64,000 bases of DNA from Pycnopodia helianthoides (taxonomy: Eukaryota > Echinodermata > Asteroidea > Forcipulatida > Asteriidae). Positions within the stretch are counted from its first letter, which is position 1; each line of letters begins with the position of its first letter. Of the stretch, positions 63,913 to 64,000 are shown piece after piece. The stretch is from contig CM063255.1 of the NCBI GenBank assembly GCA_032158295.1, positions 2,279,501 to 2,343,500 on the forward strand, read 5' to 3'. The position numbers and the translations under genes were made by a program. Under the pieces are notes generated by a model, which was not told the DNA's origin, did not search any database, and saw only the letters and a list, made by a program, of their open reading frames with translations.

Positions 63913-64000
63913 TGTCTCCTAACATATCTCTTCGATTCTGCTCACTTTATTTTAGTGCATTGCACTTGTCATCTCCAGATGAACTCTTGTTTTGACTTTG

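Overview
The window is animal nuclear DNA with exon-intron genes, canonical GT-AG introns, AATAAA signals and very dense non-coding repeats. The C-type lectins, the tectonin lectin and the many short TTAA-flanked inverted-repeat elements suggest a marine deuterostome, most likely an echinoderm such as a sea star. That placement is inference. There are no operons, CRISPR arrays or convincing rRNA or tRNA genes.

Region 1 (1-6.4 kb) is a tandem array of three intact intronless secreted C-type lectin genes on + (152-673, 2322-2843, 4918-5439, each 173 codons) and one decayed C-terminal fragment (1335-1537). Region 2 (6.4-9 kb) has a 17-bp palindromic minisatellite fused to tRNA-like repeat units and a dispersed repeat. 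Region 3 (10.4-11.8 kb) is a two-exon minus-strand gene for a secreted PAN/apple plus tectonin beta-propeller protein. Region 4 (12.4-27 kb) has no gene that I can support. It holds a foldback-type element made of palindromic arrays, a long repeat province rich in TGACGTCA motifs, a tandem array of seven tRNA-like units, several near-perfect hairpin elements and minisatellites.

Region 5 (27-64 kb) is the most striking part. Two arms, about 30.4-43.7 kb and 51.3-64.0 kb, are inverted copies of each other around a 7.6-kb spacer. Each arm carries a divergently oriented four-transmembrane gene of the MS4A/CD20-like type. Gene A (minus, six exons, 249 aa) is complete. Gene B (+) has exons 1-4, and the rest lies beyond the window. 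The spacer carries parts of a third paralogue, gene C (+). Spliced phases agree at every junction of gene A. The inverted duplication also works as a natural experiment: several short mobile elements are present in one arm and absent from the matching site in the other, which fixes their insertion points and their TTAA target-site duplications.

Across the window the genes are few and encode secreted lectins or small membrane proteins, which fits an environment-sensing or immune-type accessory region. The functional link between the clusters is inference. All coordinates were read by eye; identities and copy numbers are approximate where so stated.
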